From NCBI GenBank assembly GCA_947593585.1, contig CANQDP010000002.1, positions 1 to 53,946 on the forward strand: a DNA stretch of 53,946 nucleotides. The letters run 5' to 3'. Origin of the DNA: an uncultured Clostridia bacterium (GTDB lineage Bacteria > Bacillota > Clostridia > Christensenellales > UBA1242). Below, in pieces: positions 7,901 to 15,468 of the stretch; positions within the stretch are counted from its first letter, which is position 1; each line of letters opens with the position of its first letter. A program made the position numbers and the translations under genes. The notes under the pieces were generated by a model. The model was not told the origin of the DNA. It worked only from the letters and a program-made list of their open reading frames with translations, and did no database searches.

Positions 7901-9399
7901 TCTGTCTTGCGCTCGCCCACTTTTATTATTTTTTCACCTTTTAGTTTGCACACAGGGCAAATCACCTCTTTTTGTTCGTCCAATTCAAACACTTCGCCAC
8001 AGAGCGTGCATTTATATTGAAGCATTTTAACCGCTTTTTGAGTTTTGCCTGCCAAATCCTTAGAGCGATTGATAAAAGAAGTGTGAAGAAGAGCCTTTGC
8101 CTTTTCGCTTGCAAAACCTTCCAAAAATTCATCGTATAATGCCACAATTTGCGGGTTTTTGTGTGCTGCCCGCACCTTTAATTGTTTGTCCCTTTCATAG
8201 AGCGAAGCAATGCGCTTTTCTTGATAGGTTTTTTCCTCTCCAATATGTTTAGGTTGCCCTCCTCCGCCAATGCATCCGCCCGGGCACGCCATAACTTCAA
8301 CAAAATCAAATTTTTCGCCCTGCTTAATGCGTTCTATAAGTTTGCGTGCGTTGGCAAGTCCGGACACAACTGCCAATTTCAACTTTTGATTTGCAATTTC
8401 AATTTCTGCCGTTTTAATTTCATTAAGCCCGCGCACATCTTGAAAGTTTAAAAGCAGGCTTGAAGGTGCTTTTTTTGTGAGATAAGAATAAGCAGTGCGC
8501 ACTGAAGCCTCCACCACTCCGCCCGAGTTTCCAAAAATCACGCCCGCACCGGACGATTTGCCCAAAAACTCATCGAAATCACTGTCTGGCAAACTCTTTA
8601 AGTCTATCCCCTTTTCTTTCGCCCATTTTGCAAGTTCAACCGTGGTGATGCAAAAATCAAAATCTCGCATTGGCAGATTATTAAACTTTGCAGAAGCGTT
8701 AAATTCTTCCCTTCTTATTTCAAACTTTTTTGCCACACAAGGAGTGATTGTTACATTAACAATTTTGCTTGGGTCTATGCCAAGTTTGTTTGCAAAATAA
8801 GTTTTTATCACCGCACCAAACATAGATATTGGGCTTTTGCAAGAAGACAAATTGTCTTTCATCTCGGGATAAAATGTTTCTAAAAATTTCACCCAAGCTG
8901 GGCAACAACTTGTGAACATAGGAAGAAGTTTTCCGCTCTTTATTCTTTCCACAAGTTCTGCCGCTTCTTCGCATATCGTTAAGTCTGCACCAAAGTTTGT
9001 GTCCAACACATAATTAAAGCCAAGTGAGCGCAACAAACTAACCATTTTGCCTTCAACGAACGAGCCTGCTGGCAAGCCAAATTCATCACCTAAACCAACT
9101 CTAATTGAAGGAGCGGTGGACACCACAAACACCTTGCTCTTATCCTCCAAAAGAGCCTCCACTTTACGATATTCTTCTTTGCCCACAAGAGCACCCACAG
9201 GGCATTCTTTGATGCACTGACCACAATTCACACACACGCTCTTGCCCGTTTTCATTAAATCATAGTGATTGTTCACACTCACAAAATTTGAGCAGAGGGC
9301 AGCGCACTTTCCACACTTTACACACTTATTTTCTATCCTTTCAAGCGAAGGATTATCCTTTTCCACAGCAACGCGAATGTTTTGACTTAGATGATTCAT
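7897..9399 (-). CDS. [FeFe] hydrogenase with C-terminal rubredoxin-like domain
   Basis: This enzyme evolves or consumes H2 during fermentation, using ferredoxin-type electrons. The 500-residue product starts with two 4Fe-4S sites, CVKCGKCAALC near residue 24 and CVNCGQCIKEC near 55. The H-cluster motifs follow: TSCCPAW near 164, TPCVAKKFE near 219 and ACPGGCIGGGGQP near 370. The usual Met in the second motif (MPC) is Thr here. The last 45 residues carry two CxxC pairs (CTLCG, CPVCK) like a rubredoxin. The ATG at 9399 follows AGAGGT. The longer frame begins with the TTG of the promoter -35 box and is rejected. Confidence 0.88.
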   Translation of the reverse strand: MNHLSQNIRVAVEKDNPSLERIENKCVKCGKCAALCSNFVSVNNHYDLMKTGKSVCVNCGQCIKECPVGALVGKEEYRKVEALLEDKSKVFVVSTAPSIRVGLGDEFGLPAGSFVEGKMVSLLRSLGFNYVLDTNFGADLTICEEAAELVERIKSGKLLPMFTSCCPAWVKFLETFYPEMKDNLSSCKSPISMFGAVIKTYFANKLGIDPSKIVNVTITPCVAKKFEIRREEFNASAKFNNLPMRDFDFCITTVELAKWAKEKGIDLKSLPDSDFDEFLGKSSGAGVIFGNSGGVVEASVRTAYSYLTKKAPSSLLLNFQDVRGLNEIKTAEIEIANQKLKLAVVSGLANARKLIERIKQGEKFDFVEVMACPGGCIGGGGQPKHIGEEKTYQEKRIASLYERDKQLKVRAAHKNPQIVALYDEFLEGFASEKAKALLHTSFINRSKDLAGKTQKAVKMLQYKCTLCGEVFELDEQKEVICPVCKLKGEKIIKVGERKTD

Positions 9400-9423
9400 T
9401 ATTACCTCTTTTGTGTTTTTTTG

Positions 9424-9453
9424 ATTATAAAAAACTTTGCTGAGTTTTGTCAA
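9424..9453 (-). promoter_or_regulatory. Promoter of the hydrogenase gene
   Basis: On the minus strand TTGACA (9453-9448), an 18-base spacer and TATAAT (9429-9424), about 25 bases before the start codon. Confidence 0.65.
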
Positions 9454-9482
9454 GAATAATGCCCAATTTAATTATTCTAAAC

Positions 9483-9509
9483 TTGACAAACTCAACTCAA
9501 TGTTATAAA
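9483..9509 (+). promoter_or_regulatory. Promoter of tRNA-Leu(CAG)
   Basis: TTGACA at 9483-9488 and TATAAA at 9504-9509, spacer 15 bases, just ahead of the tRNA. Confidence 0.55.
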
Positions 9510-9522
9510 ATAAAAAAGTTAA

Positions 9523-9608
9523 GCGGACATGGCGGAATGGCAGACGCGCTAGATTCAGGTTCTAGTGGTGGCAACATCGTGCAGGTTCAAGTCCTGTTGT
9601 CCGCACCA
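9523..9608 (+). tRNA. tRNA-Leu, anticodon CAG
   Basis: Acceptor arms GCGGACA and TGTCCGC pair and are followed by an encoded ACCA. The anticodon stem CTAGA/TCTAG encloses the loop TTCAGGT, giving anticodon CAG. The long variable arm marks a class II tRNA. The T-arm reads GCAGGTTCAAGTCCTGT. It is followed immediately by a repeat-flanked small gene, as is the tRNA-Leu at 44491. Confidence 0.95.
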
Positions 9609-9610
9609 TG

Positions 9611-10005
9611 CACACTGTACAAAATGTCTTATTTAGGGGGATAATATGGCGATTAAAGGAATGCTGATTAGAGCAACAAAAGATGAAAGTAGAAATAAAG
9701 AACTTTCAGAATTTATATGGTCGCTATCATTTAAAAAGCCAATTCGTGTTGATGTTGCTGTTTACAATGAACCAATATCGGCCAAAGTTTCAAAAACGAG
9801 ATATGTTGTAACAGTTAATCCACAAACTGAACTTGAAAAAATTAAAAACTTTTTATTGAAAAAGGGATATATAAGTGATTAAAGAAAATGTCGCGAAATC
9901 AAATTTGATTTATTTTGATTATTTAGCGAGAAAAAATCAAAAATCAAAAAAATCGCAAAATCAAAATTAAGAAATCAAAAAAGACTTTGTGTTCAGTTGA
10001 TACAT
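9611..10005 (+). mobile_element. Repeat-flanked cassette C1 behind tRNA-Leu(CAG)
   Basis: The left end (9613-9631) and the right end (9981-9999) form an imperfect inverted repeat; in the sister copy C2 the two ends match at 15 of 19 positions. Between them lie one small gene (9646-9882) and an A/T-rich block from 9893 built of repeated AAATCAAA-like units. Copy C2 at 44581-45020 has the same two ends and the same A/T-rich block but a different gene. No transposase or recombinase is inside. The mobile-element label is an inference from this shared-end, different-cargo pattern. Confidence 0.5.
9646..9882 (+). CDS. Small cargo protein of cassette C1, function unknown
   Basis: I do not recognise this 78-residue protein. 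It is basic and looks alpha/beta: a strand (GMLIRAT), a helix (LSEFIWSLSF), two strands and a C-terminal helix (ELEKIKNFLLKKG). GGGGG stands shortly before the ATG as a ribosome binding site. It lies 37 bases behind tRNA-Leu and may be co-transcribed with it, as no other promoter is evident. It shares no clear similarity with the 91-residue gene that occupies the same position in cassette C2. Confidence 0.6.
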   Translation: MAIKGMLIRATKDESRNKELSEFIWSLSFKKPIRVDVAVYNEPISAKVSKTRYVVTVNPQTELEKIKNFLLKKGYISD

Positions 10006-10264
10006 GCTCGTGGCACGCCTTTAAATTGAATTGTTACGCATAAGCTCCACAATTGCAATCTTTATGAGGTAACGCAGGGCTACTTAAAAGTACGAACACG
10101 GGGTCCCCATGAGAACTTGTTTCGAAATGGGGAAATAAAAGTTATTGCAAAAACCTGCGGTTTTGCTGTTATTACACTTAATAAAATTTGATATAAAAGA
10201 AATTGCATATAAGATAGAGTTTTTTATTAATGAAAAATTTAAAATTAAAAAAAGAGAGGATAAA
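10006..10264. other. Non-coding stretch with hairpins and a decayed cassette end
   Basis: No gene is seen. ACTTAAAAGT (10082-10091) is nearly palindromic and CCCCAT...AATGGGG can form a hairpin around 10105-10133. Bases 10142-10195 (starting ATTGCAAAAACCTGCGG) resemble 45260-45310, the entry to cassette C3, so this is a decayed left end of the same repeat. It lies just ahead of the Rrf2-family gene and may supply part of its promoter. Confidence 0.4.
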
Positions 10265-10672
10265 ATGGAAATTACTTCACGCGGAAGATACGCAATGCTG
10301 ATTATGGAAGACATTGCCCTAAAAGAGGGATTTGTTTCCATAAGCGAAATTTCCACGAAACACGGCATCTCAACTAAATATTTAGAAAAAATTATGACCA
10401 TGCTTGTGAAGGCAAATCTTGTGAAAAGTGCGCGCGGCTCACTTGGCGGATATGCTCTAAGCAAACCCGCAAACCAAATCACAATAAAAGAAATTTTGGA
10501 CGCCACCGGCGATGGCGCAAAAATTGTGGATTGCATTAGTGCCGGCTGCTCCAACAAAGAAAATTGCCACACCTATGCAATCTGGAATACATTGAAGGAA
10601 CTGATTGAAAACTATCTATCAGGCATTAGCCTTTTAGATTTAATTAAAAAATCTCAAACAAAAAAGAGTTGA
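10265..10672 (+). CDS. Rrf2-family transcriptional regulator
   Basis: Rrf2 proteins (IscR, NsrR, CymR) are winged-helix dimers that often sense Fe-S clusters or cysteine metabolism. The 135-residue product starts with the hallmark ITSRGRYAMLIMEDIA, followed by the recognition region ISTKYLEKIMTMLVKANLV and the wing SARGSLGGYAL. The C-terminal DCISAGCSNKENCHTY contains three cysteines spaced like the Fe-S ligands of IscR. The start at 10265 is chosen because it follows AGAGAGGATAAA and fits the family N-terminus; the frame is open 40 codons further upstream. No isc/suf genes are adjacent. Confidence 0.88.
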   Translation: MEITSRGRYAMLIMEDIALKEGFVSISEISTKHGISTKYLEKIMTMLVKANLVKSARGSLGGYALSKPANQITIKEILDATGDGAKIVDCISAGCSNKENCHTYAIWNTLKELIENYLSGISLLDLIKKSQTKKS

Positions 10673-10684
10673 TAAAAACTTTTT

Positions 10685-10765
10685 ATGGCAGAATATTTCA
10701 CAACAAGTGAAAAATTGGCAAGCAGCATTAAATTATTATATGCACCGACCGATGGATTTCAGTAA
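10685..10765 (+). CDS. Possible 26-residue ORF behind the Rrf2 gene
   Basis: An ATG frame of 26 codons (MAEYFTTSEKLASSIKLLYA...) starts 10 bases after the Rrf2 stop and ends inside the following terminator. There is no clear ribosome binding site. It may be a remnant of a longer gene or chance. Confidence 0.2.
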   Translation: MAEYFTTSEKLASSIKLLYAPTDGFQ

Positions 10766-10788
10766 GTGGGTTTTGCCCGCTTTTTTAT
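10762..10788 (+). terminator. Intrinsic terminator after the Rrf2 unit
   Basis: AGTGGGT and GCCCGCT pair with two G-U pairs across a short T loop and are followed by TTTTTT. Confidence 0.65.
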
Positions 10789-10865
10789 TTTGAAGAAATT
10801 AAATAAAGATTAATTTTGTGGTTTAATAAAAATATAATTGTCAAAGATTTTCATAGGAGGCAAAA

Positions 10866-11078
10866 ATGAAAAAAGAAATCACCACAAAAGATTTAATGGC
10901 TCTAAATGAAATGATGACCTTTGAGAATTGGATGGCAACAAAAATGAAATTTTGCTCACAATCCGTAACTGAAAAACCATTAAAAACGATGTTTGCAGAC
11001 ATGGCACAAAAGCATTGCGAAAACCATTCTAAACTGCTTGCGTATTTAAAGGCAAACGCGAGCGAAGGAGGCAAGTGA
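10866..11078 (+). CDS. Small helical protein, possible CotF-like partner
   Basis: The 70-residue protein is almost wholly helical, with a MTFENWMATKMKFCSQ stretch and a second helix MAQKHCENHSKLLAYL. This matches the two-helix halves of ferritin-like CotF spore-coat proteins. AGGAGG precedes the ATG closely. Its stop overlaps the start of the next, clearly CotF-like gene, so the two are translationally coupled and probably work as a pair. Confidence 0.55.
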   Translation: MKKEITTKDLMALNEMMTFENWMATKMKFCSQSVTEKPLKTMFADMAQKHCENHSKLLAYLKANASEGGK

Positions 11079-11365
11079 TGGAATTTAACACCCAAAACAC
11101 TTTGCAAGACGCATTGATTGCTCACAAATATCTAATCAATATGTATTGCCAATATGGAATTGAAACATCGAATGAAACTCTTCGCACACTTTTTGAAGAG
11201 AACCAAAAAGTTGCCAACGTACACGATTTGAAGCTTTTCAAAATCATGAACGACAAAGGGTTTTACCCTAAATCTCCCGCCGCGGCAAAAGATGTGAAGC
11301 AAGCACTCAAAATGCACACCCAAATGCAGCAAGAATTGGAAAAGAATTTAAAGACAACAAAATAA
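11078..11365 (+). CDS. CotF-like spore coat protein
   Basis: The 95-residue product has the pattern of the coat F domain: a helix LQDALIAHKYLINMYCQYGIE, a second around TLFEENQKVANVHDLKLFKIM, and the family-typical turn NDKGFYPKSPA near its C-terminal third. These are ferritin-like proteins found in spore coats of Firmicutes, though related genes also occur outside sporulation. The start at 11078 (overlapping the upstream stop as GTGATG) follows AGGAGG; an in-frame GTG at 11075 is the alternative. A terminator overlaps the stop. Confidence 0.65.
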   Translation: MEFNTQNTLQDALIAHKYLINMYCQYGIETSNETLRTLFEENQKVANVHDLKLFKIMNDKGFYPKSPAAAKDVKQALKMHTQMQQELEKNLKTTK

Positions 11366-11386
11366 GGCGCAACGCGCCTTATTTTA
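11361..11386. terminator. Bidirectional terminator between the CotF-like gene and its convergent neighbour
   Basis: AATAAGGCGC and GCGCCTTATT form a perfect 10-bp stem with loop AAC. It holds the stop codons of the upstream gene and nearly those of the convergent gene. Confidence 0.75.
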
Positions 11387-11671
11387 AATCACTTTTGCAT
11401 ATAGGTTTTTGCAAATCTTGTTTATTTGCTTAATCAAATCATTTAGCCTTTGGCTCAAAGCGTCAAGGGCCTCTTTTGCTCCTTGAGAAGAACAGTCCAC
11501 ATTCTTAATTTCGAGCTTAATTCCAGAAAGGGCGTTATATAACGAACCCGCCTTTAATCTATTTTGCTGGTCGTCCTTCCTGCTAAAACCGTCTATAGCC
11601 AACTCTAAGCGAGAGAAATATTCATACTTAACTGCCTCATATAAATCTTTTTTTGTTTTTGCTAAATTCAT
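11384..11671 (-). CDS. Hypothetical helical protein, 95 residues
   Basis: Not recognised. The product is predicted helical throughout (MNLAKTKKDLYEAVKYEYFS, then KEALDALSQRLNDLIKQINK), with amphipathic spacing that suggests a small coiled-coil or helical bundle. AGGAG precedes the ATG at 11671. It converges on the CotF-like gene across a shared terminator. Confidence 0.55.
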   Translation of the reverse strand: MNLAKTKKDLYEAVKYEYFSRLELAIDGFSRKDDQQNRLKAGSLYNALSGIKLEIKNVDCSSQGAKEALDALSQRLNDLIKQINKICKNLYAKVI

Positions 11672-12041
11672 TTTTTATCTCCTAACAATATTATATCACG
11701 AAAAATAAAAATGTCAATATATAAAAAATTTAAAAAAATAAATAAAATTTTATTAATTTTTAATTAATTTTTTAAAATTTATTTAATAAAATTAAAAATT
11801 TCTATGAATTTTGTCGGTGAAAAAATAATTTTTAATTGATTTTTAATTCATTTTCAACCCCTTGTTCATTTTATTTAATAATTTGTCAAGCATTTTTCAT
11901 TTAATTATAAATTTTATTTAATTTTTGCCGAATTTTAATAAAATTTTAGCAAATTTTTAATAATTTTATGAATTTTTTAAAAATTTTCATTTATTTTTTA
12001 TTTTATTTGTTTATTTATTGGTTTTGTGATATAATTTAAAT
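11672..12041. other. Extremely AT-rich intergenic stretch
   Basis: About 370 bases composed almost only of A and T, rich in AATTTTTAATT-like words, with no gene or clear hairpin. The right end carries the promoter of the 12042 gene. Curved DNA or a nucleoid-protein site is possible but not shown. Confidence 0.5.
12007..12035 (+). promoter_or_regulatory. Extended -10 promoter for the leaderless 228-residue gene
   Basis: TTGTTT at 12007-12012, 17 bases, then TATAAT at 12030-12035 preceded by TGA. The ATG at 12042 follows after six bases. Confidence 0.65.
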
Positions 12042-12728
12042 ATGAAAGTTAGAATTTATATTTATGTGTTTTTTGGATTGCTTTGTGCACTTGGGATAGG
12101 GCTATATTTAGCCAACCCAAATTTGGCAATCTTTCAAGTGTTTATGAGCTTTGGTGCAAGCCTTATTGGTGCAATCTTTATTGCCGTTACGCTCGAATCA
12201 ATCTCTTCAAGCAAACAGCGAAAAGATGTGCTTTCCATTCAAAAGCATTTGTTGGCTTCAAGCAAGGAAGCGTTTAAGTCGTTTTATCTTTGGCTTGGCA
12301 ATTATTTGGTGAGAAAATTTTCAATCACTTCGTTTGACTATTCAAACATGGCTTCCGGTGAAGAGTTTTATAAAAAACTTTTTGAAGAGTGCTCTCGCTC
12401 TGAAAAAGAAGTGAACTTGGAAAACATTGTTGAGTTTGTGTCTAACAAAGCCACTCAACTCTCCATGCCGATTGACAGTCTTAATCGTACCATCAATGAA
12501 GAGATTGCCACGCTTATCACAAATGCGGTGGTTGATGAAGATGATGTGAAGTTCTTTAACGATTTAAAGGCGTTGGTTTTAGATATTCAGTCGAGTGAAA
12601 GTTTTGACGAACTTGCCGCCGATGTGGTTGCTCTTTTAGAAAAAATTAATTCAAAACAATCGCTAAAGCTTGAGCTAAATGAATTGTTAACAGATAGGCT
12701 TAAAAGAAAATTTTCAATGGGCGAATAA
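12042..12728 (+). CDS. Membrane-anchored protein of unknown function
   Basis: Two hydrophobic segments occupy about residues 4-24 and 30-50, followed by a soluble, charged, mainly helical domain of about 175 residues facing the cytoplasm. No known motif is recognised. The gene is predicted leaderless and has its own terminator. It sits just upstream of mnmE but separate from it. Confidence 0.6.
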   Translation: MKVRIYIYVFFGLLCALGIGLYLANPNLAIFQVFMSFGASLIGAIFIAVTLESISSSKQRKDVLSIQKHLLASSKEAFKSFYLWLGNYLVRKFSITSFDYSNMASGEEFYKKLFEECSRSEKEVNLENIVEFVSNKATQLSMPIDSLNRTINEEIATLITNAVVDEDDVKFFNDLKALVLDIQSSESFDELAADVVALLEKINSKQSLKLELNELLTDRLKRKFSMGE

Positions 12729-12741
12729 AACCGCCCTTTTT
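12719..12741 (+). terminator. Intrinsic terminator after the membrane protein gene
   Basis: GGGCG and CGCCC form a 5-bp GC stem across an 8-base A-rich loop, followed by TTTTT; the stop codon sits in the loop. Confidence 0.6.
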
Positions 12742-12754
12742 CATCTAAATAGAT

Positions 12755-12782
12755 TTGAAAAATTTTCATTATGTGATAGAAT
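12755..12782 (+). promoter_or_regulatory. Promoter of mnmE
   Basis: TTGAAA at 12755-12760, 16 bases, TAGAAT at 12777-12782. Transcription would begin near 12789, leaving a very short leader with AAAGGA ahead of the ATG at 12800. Confidence 0.6.
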
Positions 12783-12799
12783 ATTCAAAAGGATTTGAT

Positions 12800-14113
12800 A
12801 TGGAATTTGAAACGATTGTGGCTTTGGCAACGCCGGCTGGAAATAACGGCGTGGCAGTGATTAGAATTAGCGGACCAAAAGCCAAAACTATTGCTCAAAA
12901 GTTGATTAAAGAGAAACTAAATTTTGAGCCTAGAAAGATGTATTTAAAAAAGATTGATTTAAAAAGTTTCACAGACAACGCTTTGATTGTCTTTTTTGCA
13001 AAGCCGTTTAGTTTTACGGGTGAAGATGTGGTGGAAGTGCAGGCACATGGCGGATATTTTCTCGCCCAAACAATTATTGATTGCATAATATCTCTTGGTG
13101 CGCGTCTGGCAACGCCGGGAGAATTTTCAAAGCGCGCTTTTTTGAATGGAAAAATTTCATTAGATGAAGCGGAAGGAATTGTGGATATGATTAACGCCGA
13201 AACGCAAATGCAGGCAAAAGCGAGCAGTGAATTATTGCAGGGCAAACTTAAAGATAACATTCAAGCAAAACAAACTGTTTTAACGGACATCTTGGCAGAA
13301 GTTGAGGCAAGGCTTGACTATCCTGAATATGAATTTTCAAACTTAGAAACTGCAAATTTTTTAGAGAAAATAAAGCATCTTGAAGGCGAACTAAACGCTC
13401 TTATTTTAGATAGCCAGAAGGGGCTAATAATTAAAAACGGCGTGAAAATTGCCATTGTGGGCGCACCAAATGTGGGCAAATCTAGCCTACTTAACGCACT
13501 GACAAAAAGCGAAAAAGCGATTGTAACCGACATTGCGGGCACAACGCGAGATGTGATTGAGGCGGAATATTTATTTAACGGAATTGTGTTTAGGTTGTTT
13601 GACACAGCGGGCATTCATAACAGCACAGACAAAGTGGAGAAAATTGGCATTTCTCGTGCAATAAAAACCATTGATGAAAGCGACCTTGTGCTGCGCCTCA
13701 GCGAGCCAAACTCTCCATGCAAGGTGAAAACAACAAAGCCCCATATTGATGTGTTAAACAAAATTGATTTAACGAAAGGAAAAGCGATAAAAACCAAAAG
13801 CACAGACGCAATTTCAATTTCTGCCAAAACGGGCGAAAATGTGGAAGATTTAAAGCAATTAATTTTTGATAAAACAATCAAATCTAATATAGACCAAAAT
13901 AAATTTTATCTCACAAACACTCGCCACATTGAGTGCATTAAATCCACATTGGCGCACTTAAAAAAGGCAATCAAAATTTTCAACTCCACCACTATGGACA
14001 TTATCTCTGCCGAACTAAAAGCAGCGTGGAGCGATTTGGGCGAGGTTACCGGCACGACAGCAAATGAGGCTATTATAGACAAAATCTTTTCCAAGTTTTG
14101 CTTGGGCAAATAA
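12800..14113 (+). CDS. mnmE: tRNA modification GTPase MnmE
   Basis: MnmE works with MnmG to add the (carboxymethyl)aminomethyl group to wobble uridine 34 of certain tRNAs. The 437-residue product begins ETIVALATPAGNNGVAVIRISG, the family's folate-binding N-terminus. The G domain has GAPNVGKSSLLNAL near 219, IAGTTRD near 243, DTAG near 262 and NKID near 325. It ends in CLGK, matching the essential C-terminal C-(I/L)GK motif. The start at 12800 avoids 15 extra codons that read through the promoter. Its partner mnmG lies 1.4 kb downstream, separated by the convergent ispH and a small gene. Confidence 0.96.
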   Translation: MEFETIVALATPAGNNGVAVIRISGPKAKTIAQKLIKEKLNFEPRKMYLKKIDLKSFTDNALIVFFAKPFSFTGEDVVEVQAHGGYFLAQTIIDCIISLGARLATPGEFSKRAFLNGKISLDEAEGIVDMINAETQMQAKASSELLQGKLKDNIQAKQTVLTDILAEVEARLDYPEYEFSNLETANFLEKIKHLEGELNALILDSQKGLIIKNGVKIAIVGAPNVGKSSLLNALTKSEKAIVTDIAGTTRDVIEAEYLFNGIVFRLFDTAGIHNSTDKVEKIGISRAIKTIDESDLVLRLSEPNSPCKVKTTKPHIDVLNKIDLTKGKAIKTKSTDAISISAKTGENVEDLKQLIFDKTIKSNIDQNKFYLTNTRHIECIKSTLAHLKKAIKIFNSTTMDIISAELKAAWSDLGEVTGTTANEAIIDKIFSKFCLGK

Positions 14114-15010
14114 TTATAATTTATTTATCTCAGCCCTAATTTGATTAGCCAAAATTTCCAACTCTTCTTTCATAACAGACGCACCGGCAGTTATGCCAAT
14201 TTTTATGTTTTTATTTAGCACGACATCGTGCTTTTTTAATTCGCTCTGCCACGAGGAAACATCTTCAAAAAATATCGTTTTGGTGATGGGCTGCAAAGCT
14301 TTATAAAGTTCAACCGAATTGCTCGAATGATTGCTGCCAATCACTATCATTAAATCGCAATTTAAGGCAAGAGTTCGCGAACTTTTATTTATCTCGCGCT
14401 GAGCCAAACATATCGATTTATTTATCTCAAGCGAGCATGAGTTCTGCTCGGCAATTTCTGAAATTTGTTCAATCAATTTGTCTGCCAAATCAGAGTTGAA
14501 AGTGGTTTGAAAAATGAGATATAATTTTTTGCGCTTTATCGCTTTTAATTTGTCTAAATCTGCTTCATCTTCAATTAAAACGGGCGGGTGGGCACACCAA
14601 CCAATCGTGCCCTCAATCTCTGGGTGCATTTTGCCAGAAAATTTGCCATATTTGCCCACCAAAATTATAGTGTGAGTTTTGCTAAAATTTGCCACACACT
14701 CATGAATTTTTTGCACATTCACACATGAGCAGTCTTTAAACTTGATATTGTGCTCATTTAGATATTTATAAGTGGCGGGCGTCTCGCCATGCGCACGCAA
14801 AATCACAAAATCTTCACTTGACAAATCGCTCAAATCGTTTTTGATTTTCACACCTTTGCTTTCTAGCATTTTGTTCACGGCGGCATTGTGCACCACCTCT
14901 TTAAATAAAGTGGCCTTGCCATTAGATTTAAGGCTATCAAGGGCGGAATTAATTGCCACCTTGCACCCGCCACACAAACCACAAACTGATGAAATTTTCA
15001 CATTTTCCAT
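14114..15010 (-). CDS. ispH: 4-hydroxy-3-methylbut-2-enyl diphosphate reductase IspH
   Basis: IspH performs the last step of the non-mevalonate isoprenoid pathway, making IPP and DMAPP with a 4Fe-4S cluster. The 298-residue product has the cluster cysteines in CGGCKVAI near residue 13, DCSCVNV near 95 and SICLAQREI near 192. It also shows EVVHN, ILRAHGETP, KMHPEIEGTIGW, FQTTFN, SNHSSNSVEL and the ending GITAGAS. The gene is predicted leaderless. Its stop lies directly against the mnmE stop (TAA next to TTA) with no terminator between, so the two transcripts must converge. Confidence 0.95.
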   Translation of the reverse strand: MENVKISSVCGLCGGCKVAINSALDSLKSNGKATLFKEVVHNAAVNKMLESKGVKIKNDLSDLSSEDFVILRAHGETPATYKYLNEHNIKFKDCSCVNVQKIHECVANFSKTHTIILVGKYGKFSGKMHPEIEGTIGWCAHPPVLIEDEADLDKLKAIKRKKLYLIFQTTFNSDLADKLIEQISEIAEQNSCSLEINKSICLAQREINKSSRTLALNCDLMIVIGSNHSSNSVELYKALQPITKTIFFEDVSSWQSELKKHDVVLNKNIKIGITAGASVMKEELEILANQIRAEINKL

Positions 15011-15016
15011 GCTAAT

Positions 15017-15025
15017 ATTATAGCA
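15017..15025 (-). promoter_or_regulatory. Extended -10 promoter for leaderless ispH
   Basis: On the minus strand TGC-TATAAT (15025-15017) ends six bases before the ATG at 15010. No ribosome binding site fits. Confidence 0.7.
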
Positions 15026-15045
15026 TATAAAATGAAATTTTGCTA

Positions 15046-15384
15046 TTAAGAATTATAATCAAAAGGAATTTTATTTTTCTTTTCGCCAAGCAAATTTAAA
15101 ATATATCCATTTTCAACCTTGCACCACCAATGAGGGTCTTGCTTTGGAAGGTTTAATAAAATTTGTTCGTCTGTTATTTTGCTTTCCTCAATTAATTCTA
15201 AATCTTCAATTTTTATTGCAGCAAATCTATCATCTTCAATAAAATTAGGGTCAATGAAAACAACTAAAAACGAACTATTTCTAATTTCTGGCTGAATTAT
15301 CCTGCCAATTTCATTTGTTTTTACATCATATTTTAAATATTTTTTTTCATTTCCAATAAATTTAACTTTGTCAAAATATTTCAT
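15046..15384 (-). CDS. Hypothetical protein, 112 residues
   Basis: Not recognised. The protein is rich in acidic residues and beta-like segments (SFLVVFIDPNF, IKIEDLELIEES) and ends with HWWCKVENGYILNLLGE. Such compact acidic proteins are sometimes immunity proteins, but nothing adjacent supports this. The gene is predicted leaderless: TGC-TAATAT on the minus strand ends six bases before the ATG. Confidence 0.55.
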   Translation of the reverse strand: MKYFDKVKFIGNEKKYLKYDVKTNEIGRIIQPEIRNSSFLVVFIDPNFIEDDRFAAIKIEDLELIEESKITDEQILLNLPKQDPHWWCKVENGYILNLLGEKKNKIPFDYNS

Positions 15385-15390
15385 GTTTTA

Positions 15391-15399
15391 ATATTAGCA
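15391..15399 (-). promoter_or_regulatory. Extended -10 promoter for a leaderless small gene
   Basis: On the minus strand TGC-TAATAT (15399-15391) followed by six bases and the ATG at 15384. Confidence 0.55.
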
Positions 15400-15434
15400 G
15401 ATATTTTAAAATTTTTCAAATTTAATTAAATCTA

Positions 15435-15462
15435 TTGAAAAATGCGGGTTTTGTGATATAAT
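15435..15462 (+). promoter_or_regulatory. Promoter for leaderless mnmG
   Basis: TTGAAA at 15435-15440, 16 bases, TATAAT at 15457-15462 with TGA before it. The ATG at 15469 follows after six bases. Confidence 0.75.
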
Positions 15463-15468
15463 ATTTTT

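Noticed and set aside
9400..9453. Longer hydrogenase N-terminus starting at TTG 9453
   Set aside because: That TTG is the start of the -35 box TTGACA, so it lies upstream of transcription. The same artefact occurs for recF at 513 and the 46389 gene.
9447..9644. Open frame covering tRNA-Leu(CAG)
   Set aside because: It reads through the tRNA promoter and gene; no protein features.
9893..10005. CRISPR-like array in the AAATCAAA-rich block
   Set aside because: The units are short, irregular and without spacers; no cas genes are in the window.
9611..10005. Integron gene cassette with attC site
   Set aside because: The cassette idea is similar, but I find no RYYYAAC/GTTRRRY core sites at the right positions and no integrase in the window.
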